Both the position numbers and the translations under genes were made by a program. From an uncultured Marinicella sp. (GTDB lineage Bacteria > Pseudomonadota > Gammaproteobacteria > Xanthomonadales > Marinicellaceae): a stretch of DNA of 7,471 nucleotides. The DNA is taken from assembly GCA_938008005.1 (NCBI GenBank), contig CALLLZ010000056.1:1-7471 (forward strand), given 5' to 3'. This document shows positions 6,610 through 7,471 of this stretch, in pieces. Below the pieces are notes generated by a model. The model was not told where the DNA came from. It saw only the letters and a program-made list of their open reading frames with translations, and searched no databases. The first letter of the stretch is position 1; every line of letters begins with the position of its first letter.

Positions 6610-6624
6610 CAGTTGATACAACTG
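6610..6624 (-). terminator. Weak hairpin downstream of the fibre-like gene
   Basis: CAGTTG (6610-6615) and CAACTG (6619-6624) form a 6-bp stem with a 3-base loop, 17 bases past the stop of the minus-strand gene ending at 6642. No good T-run follows on either strand, so this is only a possible transcript end. Confidence 0.22.
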
Positions 6625-6641
6625 CCTCAAAATTTTAACTA

Positions 6642-7471
6642 TCAGAACAGTAATAGAGTAACAACCGCATCATTACGAGTACCGTTCAATGGTGTATAGG
6701 CATTACACTCAATAACGTCTTCTCCACCGCCATCAGTGGTTTTTCCACAAGAAACACCTCTGGGTATATTGGTGGCAAAAGTGTTGGCAACAATATAGGA
6801 ATCTGTGATATCGAATGGAGCAGCAACCACGCAACGACCCGCTTCTGGTAGACTATTATTAACGGTAAAATCATCTGTGTTTTCATTATTGAATGACTCA
6901 AAAATGGTGGTGCCAGAGTTTCCACAAGTAAAACGCATTCCTGCTTTAGCAAAGCCATGTTGATTCAAAGGCTGTTTAACCTCACCATTAACCAACAAAC
7001 CATTTTCTGGCGCCACTTGGTTAGTACCTACTGCAACACCACCATCCGCTTGGACTACAAATTTGGTACCTCCACTGACCCGCACCCTTAAGGCATCTTG
7101 GTTTAGTGCTGAATTGATGGTGGCCTTAGCAGTTGATAATGAACCTGTGCCCTCTCCAACTGCTATGTCATTAACAGATCTTAAAACGCCACCATTAATC
7201 TCTTCCCAAGGGGAACCACTGTTCTCAACAAAGGCTGCTTGAATGGCATACGGCGTTACATTAATTCTGGAACGAGGTAATAAAAGACTGTAATCATCAG
7301 TGCTGTCGCCTGGCCTTACGTTGAGTTGTAAATACCTTTCTTGGCCACTAAAAGGAAAGTCACCAAAATCGAGTTCTGTGCTGAACAGTCCATTAACAAC
7401 TTCGATATCATCTATCTGTACACCAGCAATAGGAATACCCGAAGTTGGTACAACATAAAGGTTAATCTGTA
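6642..7471 (-). CDS. C-terminal part of a secreted fibre-like protein (5' end outside window)
   Basis: The minus-strand frame stays open from the right edge to the TGA at 6644-6642, giving 275 visible residues. The GTG at 7085 is read as an internal valine, because the upstream sequence continues the same domain. Visible residues 1-80 match a beta-sandwich unit widespread in secreted bacterial fibre-type proteins: VNGLFSTELDFGDFPFSG (25-42), ERYLQLNVRPG (44-54), then PRSRINVTPYAIQAA (65-79) with the recurrent 'TPYA' motif. Residues about 86-165 hold fibre-like repeats (WEEINGGVLRS, ALRVRVSGGTKFVVQADGG, AVGTN, ENGLLVNGEV). The last 105 residues form a separate domain with four cysteines (182, 213, 241, 255) that may form two disulfides, ending VVTLLLF. 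The sorting signal and start lie outside, so secretion is inferred from family style and cysteine content. No enzymatic motif is visible; a structural or adhesive surface role is most likely. Confidence 0.82.
   Translation of the reverse strand, partial: QINLYVVPTSGIPIAGVQIDDIEVVNGLFSTELDFGDFPFSGQERYLQLNVRPGDSTDDYSLLLPRSRINVTPYAIQAAFVENSGSPWEEINGGVLRSVNDIAVGEGTGSLSTAKATINSALNQDALRVRVSGGTKFVVQADGGVAVGTNQVAPENGLLVNGEVKQPLNQHGFAKAGMRFTCGNSGTTIFESFNNENTDDFTVNNSLPEAGRCVVAAPFDITDSYIVANTFATNIPRGVSCGKTTDGGGEDVIECNAYTPLNGTRNDAVVTLLLF

Noticed and set aside
6686..6958. Minus-strand open frame overlapping the fibre-like gene
   Set aside because: Same strand, different frame from a coherent longer coding sequence; composition is that of a shifted frame.

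Overview
The window looks like chromosome of a free-living, probably marine or aquatic, gammaproteobacterium with AT-rich DNA. The basis is a standard bacterial D-aminoacyl-tRNA deacylase (Dtd), a ToxR/CadC-type membrane-bound winged-helix regulator, and an unusual density of secreted or surface proteins. These carry domains common in Gammaproteobacteria such as Marinicella and the Xanthomonadales: P-domain protease tails, choice-of-anchor J, choice-of-anchor Q and 'APYA'-type fibre proteins. The genus is an inference from style; no marker here fixes it.

Layout, left to right. Bases 1-786 (+) are the C-terminal end of a secreted peptidase: the tail of a fibronectin III-like domain, then a PPC domain, then a P (proprotein convertase) domain. 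A perfect 11-bp hairpin terminator follows. Bases 970-1719 (+) encode a choice-of-anchor J protein with a signal peptide and a C-terminal VPSLS/membrane/Lys-Lys sorting tail. On the opposite strand, 1768-2637 (-) encodes a membrane-anchored winged-helix regulator. Its promoter contains a perfect 12-bp inverted repeat, the best regulatory signal in the window. Upstream of it on the same strand, 2766-5375 (-) encodes an 869-residue secreted right-handed beta-helix protein with Pmp-like GGA(I/V) and FxxN repeats and a choice-of-anchor Q end. A 162-bp AT-rich divergent region with short tandem repeats separates it from dtd (5538-5978, +). Convergent with dtd is a small tail-anchored protein of unknown function (5996-6478, -). 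The right end, from 6642 to the edge (-), is the C-terminal 275 residues of another secreted fibre-like protein.

Four of the seven genes encode exported proteins with different C-terminal architectures, and one encodes a membrane-bound regulator that could respond to envelope or external conditions. The regulator and the beta-helix gene are adjacent and co-oriented, so a functional link is plausible but unproven. dtd is the only clear housekeeping gene. I see no tRNA, rRNA, CRISPR, insertion sequence or phage integrase. No gene-free stretch exceeds 300 bases.
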